From positions 1 to 64,000 of the forward strand of contig NZ_JBBIUQ010000008.1 in NCBI RefSeq assembly GCF_037440165.1: a stretch of DNA of 64,000 nt, written 5' to 3'. Below, piece after piece: positions 53,001-60,030 of this stretch (its first letter is position 1; each line of letters starts with the position of its first letter). The position numbers were made by a program, and so were the translations under genes. The stretch is from Ignavibacterium sp037440165. GTDB lineage: Bacteria; Bacteroidota; Ignavibacteria; Ignavibacteriales; Ignavibacteriaceae. The notes under the pieces are model-generated. The model was not told the origin of the DNA and ran no database searches. It worked only from the letters and a program-made list of their open reading frames with translations.

Positions 53001-53805
53001 CTTCTTTAACTCTTTCAACATCTTCTTCGCTGAATATTGCACCACGAGTTAAGAAAATTTCACCAGTGGACATATCAAATAAATCACTGGCTACCATTCT
53101 TCCTACAAAATTTTCGGGTTTGAATTTCTTTACGGGGATTTCTTCAACCAAATCAAAAAGTTTTAATATCTGCTCATCGGATTCATAACCAATAGCTCTG
53201 AGCAGCGTTGTTGCCGGGAACTTCTTTCTTCGATCGATATAAACATACATTACATAATTTATATCAGTAGCAAATTCAACCCATGAACCTCTCAAAGGAA
53301 TAATTCGGGCAGTGTGAATAGGAGTACCATTTGGATGTAATGTTTGGGAGAATGCAACTCCTGGTGAGCGATGCAGCTGAGATACAATTACTCTTTCAGC
53401 ACCATTGATTATAAAAGTTCCTTTCTCTGTCATAAACGGAAGATTTCCAAGATACACTTCCTGTTCAACCGTGTTGATAAATTCCTGAGTATCCTGGTCT
53501 TTTGTTGAAAGTCTTAATTTAGCTTTTAATGGTGCAGAATAAGTTAAACCTCTTTCGAGACATTCCTGAACTGTAAAGCGAGGTTTTTCAACATAGTATT
53601 CAAGAAAATCTAAACGATAATTTTCTTTATTATCAAGAACTGGAAAATTACTTAAAAATACTTGTTGCAAACCTTTGTTCTCTCTTTTTGAGGGCGGAAG
53701 ATTTTGCTGAAGAAAATCTTCAAATGTTTCGGTCTGAATACCTAAAAGATCAGGGACATTGAGAACGGATTTAATGCGGCTAAAAGAAATTCGGTTATTA
53801 TCCAA
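50047..53805 (-). CDS. rpoB: DNA-directed RNA polymerase subunit beta (TTG start)
   Basis: This 1252-residue subunit pairs with beta' in the active centre and is the rifampicin target. The rifampicin region holds [46 protein letters not shown] and [19 protein letters not shown]. The C-terminal part has [15 protein letters not shown] and [20 protein letters not shown]. The start is TTG, seven bases after AGGAGG; no ATG is in frame nearby. A hairpin in the leader after rplL probably limits transcription into rpoBC. Confidence 0.98.
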   Translation of the reverse strand: [1252 protein letters not shown]

Positions 53806-53877
53806 TTGGAATCCTCCTAAAAGATTTCAAATTCATTAAAACTAATTACTAAAAACACAATTCATAAATACAACAAA

Positions 53878-53908
53878 GCGATAAGACGGAAATTACCCGC
53901 CTTATCAC
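53878..53908 (-). terminator. Attenuator hairpin between rplL and rpoB
   Basis: On the minus strand GATAAGGCGG and CCGTCTTATC form a ten-base stem with one mismatch-like wobble around a seven-base loop. The following sequence is only moderately T-rich (CTTTGTTGTATTT). A partial terminator is known at this place in other bacteria, where it lowers rpoBC expression relative to the stalk proteins. Confidence 0.75.
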
Positions 53909-53938
53909 TTTATTTAATGCAAATAATCGATAAAAGAT

Positions 53939-54319
53939 TTACTTAACAGTTACGGTAGCGCCAGCTTCTTCTAATTCTTTCTTAATTTTTTCAGCTTCGT
54001 CTTTAGATACACCTTCTTTTACAGTTTTTGGTGCACCATCAACGAGGTCTTTAGCTTCTTTCAATCCCAAACCAGTATGCTGTCTGACAACTTTAATTAC
54101 ATTAATTTTCTTGTCGCCAGCTGATTGTAAGATTATATCAAATTCGGTTTTTTCTTCTGCGGGAGCTGCATCACCACCAGAAACCGGACCTCCTGCCATA
54201 ACTACTGGTGCAGCGGCAGTAACACCAAATTCTTCTTCAAGTGCTTTTTTTAATTCAGCAGCTTCAACTAATGAAAGCGCTTTAATTTTCTCAACTATTT
54301 CAGCAATTTTTTCTGACAT
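53939..54319 (-). CDS. rplL: 50S ribosomal protein L7/L12
   Basis: L7/L12 forms the flexible stalk that recruits translation GTPases. The 126-residue protein has the N-terminal dimer domain (about 1-35, with LSLVEAAELKKALEEEFGV), an alanine/proline/glycine hinge, and the C-terminal domain with KTEFDIILQSAGDKKINVIKVVRQ, TGLGLKEAKDLVDGAPKTVKEG. It follows rplJ as usual, and L10 encoded there carries the dimers. Confidence 0.97.
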   Translation of the reverse strand: MSEKIAEIVEKIKALSLVEAAELKKALEEEFGVTAAAPVVMAGGPVSGGDAAPAEEKTEFDIILQSAGDKKINVIKVVRQHTGLGLKEAKDLVDGAPKTVKEGVSKDEAEKIKKELEEAGATVTVK

Positions 54320-54356
54320 TTTACTTCTCCTGATAATTAATTTTCATAATAAAAAT

Positions 54357-54875
54357 TTATGCTGCTTTTTTAGAAATCTGATCAATTACACTAACCAGAT
54401 CCCTGAATACAGCGTTAATTGAACCAACTATGCCTGAGGCAGGTGCATTTATACTTGAAAGTATTCCGGCAATTAAATCTGCTTTTGTTGGAAGAGTTGC
54501 TAATTGATCAAGCTGATTTCCGGAATAAAATTCAGTTTCAATGTAGCATGCCTTTAGCGAGAACTTCTTGTTTGCATCAAAATATTTTTTGATAATCTTT
54601 GCAGGTGCAACAGGATTGTCAATTGCAAAAGCAAATCCTGACATTCCTTCAAGATTATCTGCTAATTTTGAATACTTACCAGTTTCAGCAAGAGCTCTTT
54701 TGAATAAAGTATTTTTGAATACTTTGTAGGTAATACCCTCTTTTCTGAATTGGTTTCTAAGCTCGCTAATGTCTGCAACATTAACACCTGAATAATCTGC
54801 CACATAAACTGCGGTAGATTTTTCAATTAGTTCCTTCGCCTCGGCAATAATCTCAGATTTTTCGTTCTTATTCAT
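54357..54875 (-). CDS. rplJ: 50S ribosomal protein L10
   Basis: L10 is the base of the stalk and binds L12 dimers and 23S rRNA. The 172-residue protein has the N-terminal KSEIIAEAKELIEKSTAVYVADYSG and GITYKVFKNTLFKRAL, with an amphipathic C-terminal helix for L12. A short leader with a pairing AGAGTTTA/TAAACTCT precedes it, where L10 autoregulation would act. Confidence 0.97.
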   Translation of the reverse strand: MNKNEKSEIIAEAKELIEKSTAVYVADYSGVNVADISELRNQFRKEGITYKVFKNTLFKRALAETGKYSKLADNLEGMSGFAFAIDNPVAPAKIIKKYFDANKKFSLKACYIETEFYSGNQLDQLATLPTKADLIAGILSSINAPASGIVGSINAVFRDLVSVIDQISKKAA

Positions 54876-54889
54876 ATTTCTCCTGTTTC

Positions 54890-54941
54890 AGAGTTTAATA
54901 AATCGAGTCGGTTAGAAGCATTTTTTGAGTGCGTAAACTCT
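54890..54941 (-). promoter_or_regulatory. Candidate L10 leader structure
   Basis: In the 74-base gap before rplJ the minus strand has AGAGTTTA and TAAACTCT, eight perfectly pairing bases that close a 36-base internal region. L10-L12 complexes are known to bind such leaders in other bacteria. The inner helices could not be matched with confidence to the known family. Confidence 0.45.
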
Positions 54942-54949
54942 ATATTCAA

Positions 54950-55642
54950 TTAAATTGAAATTTCTTCTTTGGATATCTTAAGCCCAGGTCCCATAGTTGT
55001 AGAGAGATATAAACTCTTCACATACTGACCTTTTGCTGTTGGTGGCTTAAGTTTAATAATTGTATTGAGAAAAGCTCTTGTGTTCTCAGCTAACTTATCT
55101 ACATCAAAATTTATTTTACCAACAGATGTATGCACGATACCGGTTTTTTCAACACGGAATTCAATTTTACCTGCTTTAACTTCTTTTACTGCTTTTGCTA
55201 CATCCATTGTAACTGTTCCACTTTTAGGATTAGGCATCAATCCTTTAGGACCTAAAACTTTACCAAGTTTACCAAGCTCTGCCATTGTATCTGGAGTTGC
55301 AATAATAACATCAACATCAGCCCAACCATTTTTAATTTTTTCGAGATACTCTTCAAATCCAGCGAAGTCAGCGCCCGCATCAAGAGCTTCCTGAATTTTT
55401 GGTCCTTTTGCAATGACCAATACTTTAACTTCTTTACCGGTTCCGTGAGGCAAAGAAACTGTACCTCTTACCATCTGATCAGCATGTCTTGGATCAACAC
55501 CAAGTTTGATGGCAACATCCAAAGACTCAATGAATTTAACTGAAGAAACCTCTTTAAGAGCTTTTATAGCTTCTTCAAGCGAATATTCTTTCTTTGTATC
55601 TATTTTCTCTATGATCTTTTTATTTCTCTTTGTTAACTGCAT
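54950..55642 (-). CDS. rplA: 50S ribosomal protein L1
   Basis: L1 forms the mobile stalk that moves deacylated tRNA out of the E site and, in many bacteria, represses its own operon. The 230-residue protein has SLDVAIKLGVDPRHADQMVRGTVSLPHGTGK, then PDTMAELGKLGKVLGPKGLMPNPKSGTV, the L1 signature, and a C-terminal GIVHTSVGK. Length is normal. Confidence 0.97.
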   Translation of the reverse strand: MQLTKRNKKIIEKIDTKKEYSLEEAIKALKEVSSVKFIESLDVAIKLGVDPRHADQMVRGTVSLPHGTGKEVKVLVIAKGPKIQEALDAGADFAGFEEYLEKIKNGWADVDVIIATPDTMAELGKLGKVLGPKGLMPNPKSGTVTMDVAKAVKEVKAGKIEFRVEKTGIVHTSVGKINFDVDKLAENTRAFLNTIIKLKPPTAKGQYVKSLYLSTTMGPGLKISKEEISI

Positions 55643-55669
55643 TTTTATTTCACTTTCTTTTCATTAAAA

Positions 55670-56095
55670 TTAGTCTTCAACAGTTAGTCCCATGCTTCGG
55701 GCAGTTCCAGCAACCATACTCATCGCATGTTCAATATCGTGTGCATTCAAATCAGGTATTTTAAGTTGTGCAATCTCTTTAACCTGTGCTTTAGATACTT
55801 TACCAACTTTTGTTTTGTTAGGTTCTGCTGAGCCCTTTTCAATTTTTGCAGCTTTCTTTAATAAAACTGCAGCAGGAGGAGTTTTGGTAATGAAGGTAAA
55901 TGATTTATCACTATAAACAGTTATAACGACAGGTATAATTAATCCTTCTTTATCCTGAGTTCTTGCATTAAATTGTTTACAGAACTCCATAATGTTTACA
56001 CCTTTTTGACCGAGCGCAGGTCCAACAGGCGGAGAAGGATTTGCCTTACCAGCAGGAATTTGCAGCTTTATATAACCAGCAATCTTTTTAGCCAT
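55670..56095 (-). CDS. rplK: 50S ribosomal protein L11
   Basis: L11 with its rRNA segment forms the GTPase-associated centre. The 141-residue protein has the proline-rich N-terminal QIPAGKANPSPPVGPALGQKGVNIMEFC and the C-terminal rRNA-binding domain with the final helix NAHDIEHAMSMVAGTARSMGL. It follows nusG by 22 bases. Confidence 0.98.
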   Translation of the reverse strand: MAKKIAGYIKLQIPAGKANPSPPVGPALGQKGVNIMEFCKQFNARTQDKEGLIIPVVITVYSDKSFTFITKTPPAAVLLKKAAKIEKGSAEPNKTKVGKVSKAQVKEIAQLKIPDLNAHDIEHAMSMVAGTARSMGLTVED

Positions 56096-56117
56096 AGTTT
56101 TATCCTAAAATAATTTT

Positions 56118-56654
56118 TTATTTTTCTAATTCTGCTTGAACAAAATCAATTTCTACAGGAGTTTTTCTACCGAATATTGATACCATTACTTTTATTTTCA
56201 TTTTTTCTTCATTTACTTCTTCAACTGTACCAGTAAAATTATTGAATGGACCATCAATGATTTTAACAAGATCCCCACTTCTGAATATGGTTTCTACTCT
56301 TTCAGTGCTTCCATCCTGAGTAATTCTGCCAACAATTCTTTTAACTTCATCTGGTTGAAGCGGATTTGGCTTTTTGCCAGAGCCAAGAAAACCCATTACT
56401 GACGGAGTGTTAAGAATAAATTCTTTTACTCTGTCATCAAGATCTGCATTTATTAATAAATAACCTGGGAAAAAGTTTTTTGTTTTACTTTTCTTCTTGC
56501 CATCTTTAACTTCAATAACTTTTTCTGTAGGTACAAGAATATCGTGAATTTTTGCTTTAAACTCTTCGTTATCGCGAAGCCCGGCTTCCAATAAAGCTTT
56601 GACTTTATTCTCGTGACCTGAAAAAACTCTTAATACATACCACTTAGATTCCAT
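56118..56654 (-). CDS. nusG: Transcription elongation/antitermination factor NusG
   Basis: NusG binds the RNA polymerase clamp and connects it to Rho or the ribosome. The 178-residue protein has the N-terminal NGN domain starting KWYVLRVFSGHENKVKALLE and GYLLINADLDDRVKEFILNTPSVMGFLG, and the C-terminal KOW domain with GDLVKIIDGPFNNFTGTVEEVN. It starts three bases after secE stops. Confidence 0.97.
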   Translation of the reverse strand: MESKWYVLRVFSGHENKVKALLEAGLRDNEEFKAKIHDILVPTEKVIEVKDGKKKSKTKNFFPGYLLINADLDDRVKEFILNTPSVMGFLGSGKKPNPLQPDEVKRIVGRITQDGSTERVETIFRSGDLVKIIDGPFNNFTGTVEEVNEEKMKIKVMVSIFGRKTPVEIDFVQAELEK

Positions 56655-56657
56655 CGC

Positions 56658-56840
56658 CTAAAATATTCCCTTCAAAACTTGATTGATTAGCATATCTATT
56701 ACATAAGTAAAGGCAGCAAGTACCAGACAAACTACGATTACAATTTTTGTTGATTCAAAAAGTTCCTCTTTAGTTGGCCAGGTAACTTTTTTCATTTCTT
56801 TAACAACATCCTGGAAGAAAGTAATTATTTTCTCTTTCAT
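56658..56840 (-). CDS. secE: Protein translocase subunit SecE
   Basis: SecE clamps the SecY channel. This is the short single-helix form: 60 residues, an amphipathic N-terminal helix with FFQDVVKEMKKVTWPTKEEL, the family signature, and one membrane helix at about residues 29-50 (IVIVVCLVLAAFTYVIDMLI). It is between tRNA-Trp and nusG, its normal place. Confidence 0.96.
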   Translation of the reverse strand: MKEKIITFFQDVVKEMKKVTWPTKEELFESTKIVIVVCLVLAAFTYVIDMLINQVLKGIF

Positions 56841-56868
56841 AAAATTCTCAATAGGTTAACTTTTTTCG

Positions 56869-56942
56869 CACGTCAGGAGGGACTCGAACCCCCAACCTGC
56901 GGTTTTGGAGACCGCTGCTCTAGCCAATTGAGCTACTGACGT
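56869..56942 (-). tRNA. tRNA-Trp (anticodon CCA)
   Basis: The 74-base cloverleaf has fully paired acceptor strands ACGTCAG and CTGACGT, anticodon loop CTCCAAA giving anticodon CCA, and the T-loop TTCGAGT. CCA is not encoded. It lies between rpmG and secE in the common tRNA-Trp-secE-nusG order. Confidence 0.96.
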
Positions 56943-56952
56943 ATCGTTAAAA

Positions 56953-57117
56953 TTATTTAGTTTCCTTAAAGATAACATGTTTTTTAGCTACAGGATCGTA
57001 TTTTTTATATTCAACTCTGGATGGATGAGTTCTTTTATTTTTAGTGGTTGTGTATCTGTAGCCAGTGCCAGCAGTGCTTTCTAATACTATTATTTGCCGA
57101 GTGTTACCTTTAGCCAT
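56953..57117 (-). CDS. rpmG: 50S ribosomal protein L33 (zinc-free form)
   Basis: The 54-residue protein starts MAKGNTRQIIVLESTAGTG and ends VIFKETK; it has no cysteines, so it is the zinc-free form. L33 lies near the E site of the large subunit. The ATG at 57117 is chosen because the longer frame would run into tRNA-Thr. It sits between tRNA-Thr and tRNA-Trp, a place where many bacteria carry a tuf gene. Confidence 0.95.
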   Translation of the reverse strand: MAKGNTRQIIVLESTAGTGYRYTTTKNKRTHPSRVEYKKYDPVAKKHVIFKETK

Positions 57118-57138
57118 AAAAATTCTCCGATTTTGTCG

Positions 57139-57211
57139 AGCTGACGACCGGGATTGAACCGGTGACCTCATCCTTACCAAGGATGTGCTCTACCAACTGA
57201 GCTACGTCAGC
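57139..57211 (-). tRNA. tRNA-Thr (anticodon GGT)
   Basis: The 73-base cloverleaf has acceptor strands GCTGACG and CGTCAGC, anticodon loop TTGGTAA giving GGT (reads ACC and ACT), and T-loop TTCAATC. CCA is not encoded. Second threonine tRNA of the window; the first, at 99-171, reads ACA. Confidence 0.95.
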
Positions 57212-57254
57212 AGATTTAAAACAATAAAATATCCCACACTGGGGACTGATTTTT

Positions 57255-57331
57255 TGGAGCGGGAGACGGGACTCGAACCCGCGACCAACAGCTTGGAAGG
57301 CTGTGACTCTAGCCAACTGAGTTACTCCCGC
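57255..57331 (-). tRNA. tRNA-Gly (anticodon TCC)
   Basis: The cloverleaf has acceptor strands GCGGGAG and CTCCCGC, anticodon loop CTTCCAA giving TCC, and T-loop TTCGAGT. CCA is encoded, giving 77 bases. It lies between tRNA-Tyr and tRNA-Thr. Confidence 0.96.
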
Positions 57332-57344
57332 AAAAAATTTTTAG

Positions 57345-57428
57345 TGGGCGGCGAGGGATTCGAACCCCCAAAGGCTCACGCCAACGGATTTACAGTCCGC
57401 CCCGGCTCTCCAACTCCGGCGTCCGCCC
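57345..57428 (-). tRNA. tRNA-Tyr (anticodon GTA)
   Basis: This 84-base class II tRNA has the long variable arm of tRNA-Tyr. Acceptor strands GGGCGGA and GCCGCCC pair in six of seven positions, with an A-G mismatch at the inner end. The anticodon loop CTGTAAA gives GTA. CCA is not encoded. It is the first gene of the tRNA-rpmG-secE-nusG-rpoBC transcript, about 20 bases from the predicted start. Confidence 0.94.
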
Positions 57429-57453
57429 GCACTTCTCTATTAAAAGAGAGCCA

Positions 57454-57485
57454 CAAATATATTTTCTTGTTTGTAAAAATGCAAA
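57454..57485 (-). promoter_or_regulatory. Promoter of the tRNA-secE-nusG-rpoBC operon
   Basis: On the minus strand TTTG (57485-57482), 20 bases, and TATATTTG (57461-57454) match both elements of the Bacteroidetes promoter at ideal spacing. Transcription would start near 57447, leaving a 19-base leader before tRNA-Tyr. This is the clearest promoter in the window. Confidence 0.85.
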
Positions 57486-57529
57486 TTTTTATAAATTGCA
57501 TATTTTTATTTTACTTTTAGCACCTTGCT

Positions 57530-57571
57530 ATCAGTAAAATTTACCGATCAGTAAAATTTCACTATACCGAT
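57530..57571. repeat. Tandem direct repeat in a divergent promoter region
   Basis: The 13-base string ATCAGTAAAATTT occurs at 57530 and 57547, and TACCGAT occurs after each copy at 57542 and 57565. The core GTAAAATTTAC is nearly a palindrome. It lies about 45-85 bases upstream of the tRNA operon -33 element and 140 bases before the lipoprotein gene. It may be an operator, but no regulator is known. Confidence 0.55.
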
Positions 57572-57712
57572 TGAATTGTATTATATCAAAAATATTTGAT
57601 TTTCCTAAAAATTCAACAAAATAAAATAGCGACAATTTTGGTACAACGATTGTCAAGTTTAGGCCAAGCGTTAATTGTTCTTAAAAAATTCAATAACAAA
57701 AGGGGAAAAGCC

Positions 57713-58399
57713 ATGAAAAACACAATTCTTGTTTTCGCAGTTCTAGTTTCTATTTCTTTCTTTGCTTGCTCAGATTACAGCAGTGAATCTTCATTAATCA
57801 CTGAGCCATCACTACAAAAACCAATTGTAGGTACACCTCGTCAGACGTTTCCATATCCATTTCTGTTTCAATTTGAAAAAATAAAGGATGTAACTTTTTC
57901 AAGAGTCGAAGCAGAAGGAGGAGTTGAGGTTTATTTGAAAGAAGATATCTCTAAATACAGCCACTTCTATGTGACATTGGATTATGTGATTGATGCTCCA
58001 AAACCATTGATTTATTTAGAAAATAAAGGTTCAGAAACATTATTGCTTGAAAATGTAAATGCAAATTACATCAGCAATATTAATGTTTACGGAGCCAATG
58101 TATTAGATATCTCCAGAGAGCAAATACTTCCCTATTCTGATGGCGCTTCATTAAAGCAGCTTCCAATGAACGGATGGAAAGAAGAAAAAGCTGATATTCA
58201 TGTATATGGAAACTATCTACCATATTATGTTAAATTTGTCTTCGGAGAAATCAATACAAAACAAGGAGATTATCTTGTTTTCTTAGCAAAACCAAAATCA
58301 GAAGAATTCATTATCCCAGAATATAATAAATATGGAGTTTATGATCTTAGACTTTACGGCTATATAACTCCTCTTGAAAAAAACGTGGCTTCTGAATAG
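57713..58399 (+). CDS. Lipoprotein of unknown function
   Basis: I do not recognise the family of this 228-residue protein. It has a lipoprotein signal: a hydrophobic stretch ending ISFFAC, with the cysteine near residue 19. The mature part is mostly beta-strand-like, with aromatic strings such as PYPFLFQFEKIKDVTF and DIHVYGNYLPYYVKFVF, and would sit on the outer membrane or in the periplasm. I chose the ATG at 57713, which has AGGGGAAAA just before it; the longer frame starts with TTG and lacks a signal sequence. It is a single-gene transcript with a strong terminator, divergent from the tRNA operon. Confidence 0.8.
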   Translation: MKNTILVFAVLVSISFFACSDYSSESSLITEPSLQKPIVGTPRQTFPYPFLFQFEKIKDVTFSRVEAEGGVEVYLKEDISKYSHFYVTLDYVIDAPKPLIYLENKGSETLLLENVNANYISNINVYGANVLDISREQILPYSDGASLKQLPMNGWKEEKADIHVYGNYLPYYVKFVFGEINTKQGDYLVFLAKPKSEEFIIPEYNKYGVYDLRLYGYITPLEKNVASE

Positions 58400-58423
58400 C
58401 TGTAAGGTTTACAGATTCCCGAT

Positions 58424-58455
58424 AAAAAGCCGGCAGTTTTTAGCCGGCTTTTTTA
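58424..58455. terminator. Bidirectional terminator between the lipoprotein gene and comM
   Basis: AAAAGCCGGC and GCCGGCTTTT pair perfectly over ten bases around an eight-base loop, with A and T runs at both ends, fitting two converging genes. Confidence 0.92.
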
Positions 58456-58456
58456 T

Positions 58457-59995
58457 TTAATGTTTCCAGAGTTCCCTATCTAAGCTTCTGTATTGAATTG
58501 CTTCGCTGATGTGTTGTGGTAAAATATTTTCAGAATTTTCTAAATCAGCAATTGTTCTGCTAACCTTTAAAATCCTGTCATAAGCCCGTGCTGATAAACC
58601 TAATTTAGTCATAGCTAATTTTAATAATTCCTCTCCTGCATCATCAAGTTTACAAAATTGTCTTATCTCTTTTGAACCCATATCGCCATTTGAATATATA
58701 TGCTTATAATCTTTAAATCTTTGCAGTTGAATTTCTCTTGCTCTGATAACTCTCTCTCTGATTGTTTCGGACTTTTCGCCAGAAGATTTTGAAGACAACT
58801 CTTTATATTTTACAGCAGGCACTTCAATATGAATATCAATTCGATCAAGTAGCGGTCCTGAAATTTTAGCCATATATTTTTGAATTTGTGGGGGCGAGCA
58901 AGTGCATTCTTTATTTGGATCTGTATAAAATCCACACGGACAAGGATTCATTGCTGCAGCTAACATAAAATTGGCAGGAAATTCAAGTGAAAGTTTAGAT
59001 CTTGAAACAGTAACTTTTGCATCTTCTAATGGCTGCCGCAAAACTTCCAATACATTTTTTTTGAATTCAGGTAACTCATCTAAAAAAAGAACACCGTGAT
59101 GCGCAAACGAAACCTCACCTGGTTTAGGGAATGATCCTCCACCAACCAATGCTGCGTCAGAAACTGTATGATGAGGACTTCTAAATGGTCTTTCGGTTAT
59201 GATAGCTTTCTCCCTGGCTAAAATTCCGGCAATTGAATGAATCTTTGTTGTTTCAAGTGCTTCATTGAAAGTCATTGGAGGTAATATTGTCGGTAATCGT
59301 TTTGCCAGCATTGTTTTGCCTGATCCAGGAGGACCAATCATCAAAATATTGTGTGCTCCTGCAGCGGCTACTTCAAGTGCACGTTTGACATTTTCCTGTC
59401 CTTTTACATCTGCAAAATCCAAATGATACTGATTGATGGCTGAGAAAAGATTTTCCTTATCTGTAACAGTAACTACTTTTTCAAGCTCACCATTGAGGAA
59501 TGAAACAACTTCGGACAAATTATCGAAACCATAAACTTCAACTCCATCAACGATAGCGGCTTCTTGGGCAGAATCATTCGGAAGAATTATTCTTTTGATT
59601 GATTTACTTTTTGCTTCAACTGCGATTGGTAGTGCACCTTTGATATGTCTGAGTGAACCATCGAGTGAAAGTTCACCAAGAAAAATTGTATCCTGTAATG
59701 ATTCGAGTGGTATGAGTTCTAATGCAGATAATATTCCTATAGCTATCGGAAGATCAAATGAGCTTCCTTCTTTTTTAATGTCAGCAGGTGCTAGATTTAT
59801 TGTGATCTTTTTGATTGGAAATTGAATGCCGGAATTTTTAATTGCTGCAATAACTCTTTCACGACTTTCCTTTACAGCATTATCGGGAAGTCCAACAATT
59901 ATAAATCCGGGAACTTGTTTTTCGACATGAGTTTCTACTTCAACAAGATATGCCTCAATTCCATATGTAGAACTGCTTAATACTTTTGATAACAA
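58457..59995 (-). CDS. comM: ComM/YifB-family Mg-chelatase-like AAA ATPase (TTG start)
   Basis: This 512-residue protein has an N-terminal Lon-protease-like S5 fold domain (about 1-165), an AAA+ magnesium-chelatase ATPase core with Walker A GPPGSGKT at 221-228, and a C-terminal helical domain with LSARAYDRILKVSRTIADL. A cysteine-rich string CPCGFYTD with CTC shortly after lies in the middle and is typical. In competent bacteria ComM is a helicase that helps integrate taken-up DNA by branch migration; it is also widespread in bacteria not known to be competent. The start is TTG, with GGGTGGAAA upstream. No other competence gene is nearby. Confidence 0.93.
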   Translation of the reverse strand: MLSKVLSSSTYGIEAYLVEVETHVEKQVPGFIIVGLPDNAVKESRERVIAAIKNSGIQFPIKKITINLAPADIKKEGSSFDLPIAIGILSALELIPLESLQDTIFLGELSLDGSLRHIKGALPIAVEAKSKSIKRIILPNDSAQEAAIVDGVEVYGFDNLSEVVSFLNGELEKVVTVTDKENLFSAINQYHLDFADVKGQENVKRALEVAAAGAHNILMIGPPGSGKTMLAKRLPTILPPMTFNEALETTKIHSIAGILAREKAIITERPFRSPHHTVSDAALVGGGSFPKPGEVSFAHHGVLFLDELPEFKKNVLEVLRQPLEDAKVTVSRSKLSLEFPANFMLAAAMNPCPCGFYTDPNKECTCSPPQIQKYMAKISGPLLDRIDIHIEVPAVKYKELSSKSSGEKSETIRERVIRAREIQLQRFKDYKHIYSNGDMGSKEIRQFCKLDDAGEELLKLAMTKLGLSARAYDRILKVSRTIADLENSENILPQHISEAIQYRSLDRELWKH

Positions 59996-60030
59996 TTTCC
60001 ACCCAAGGGAAATGAACTTCTGAAAGTTTA

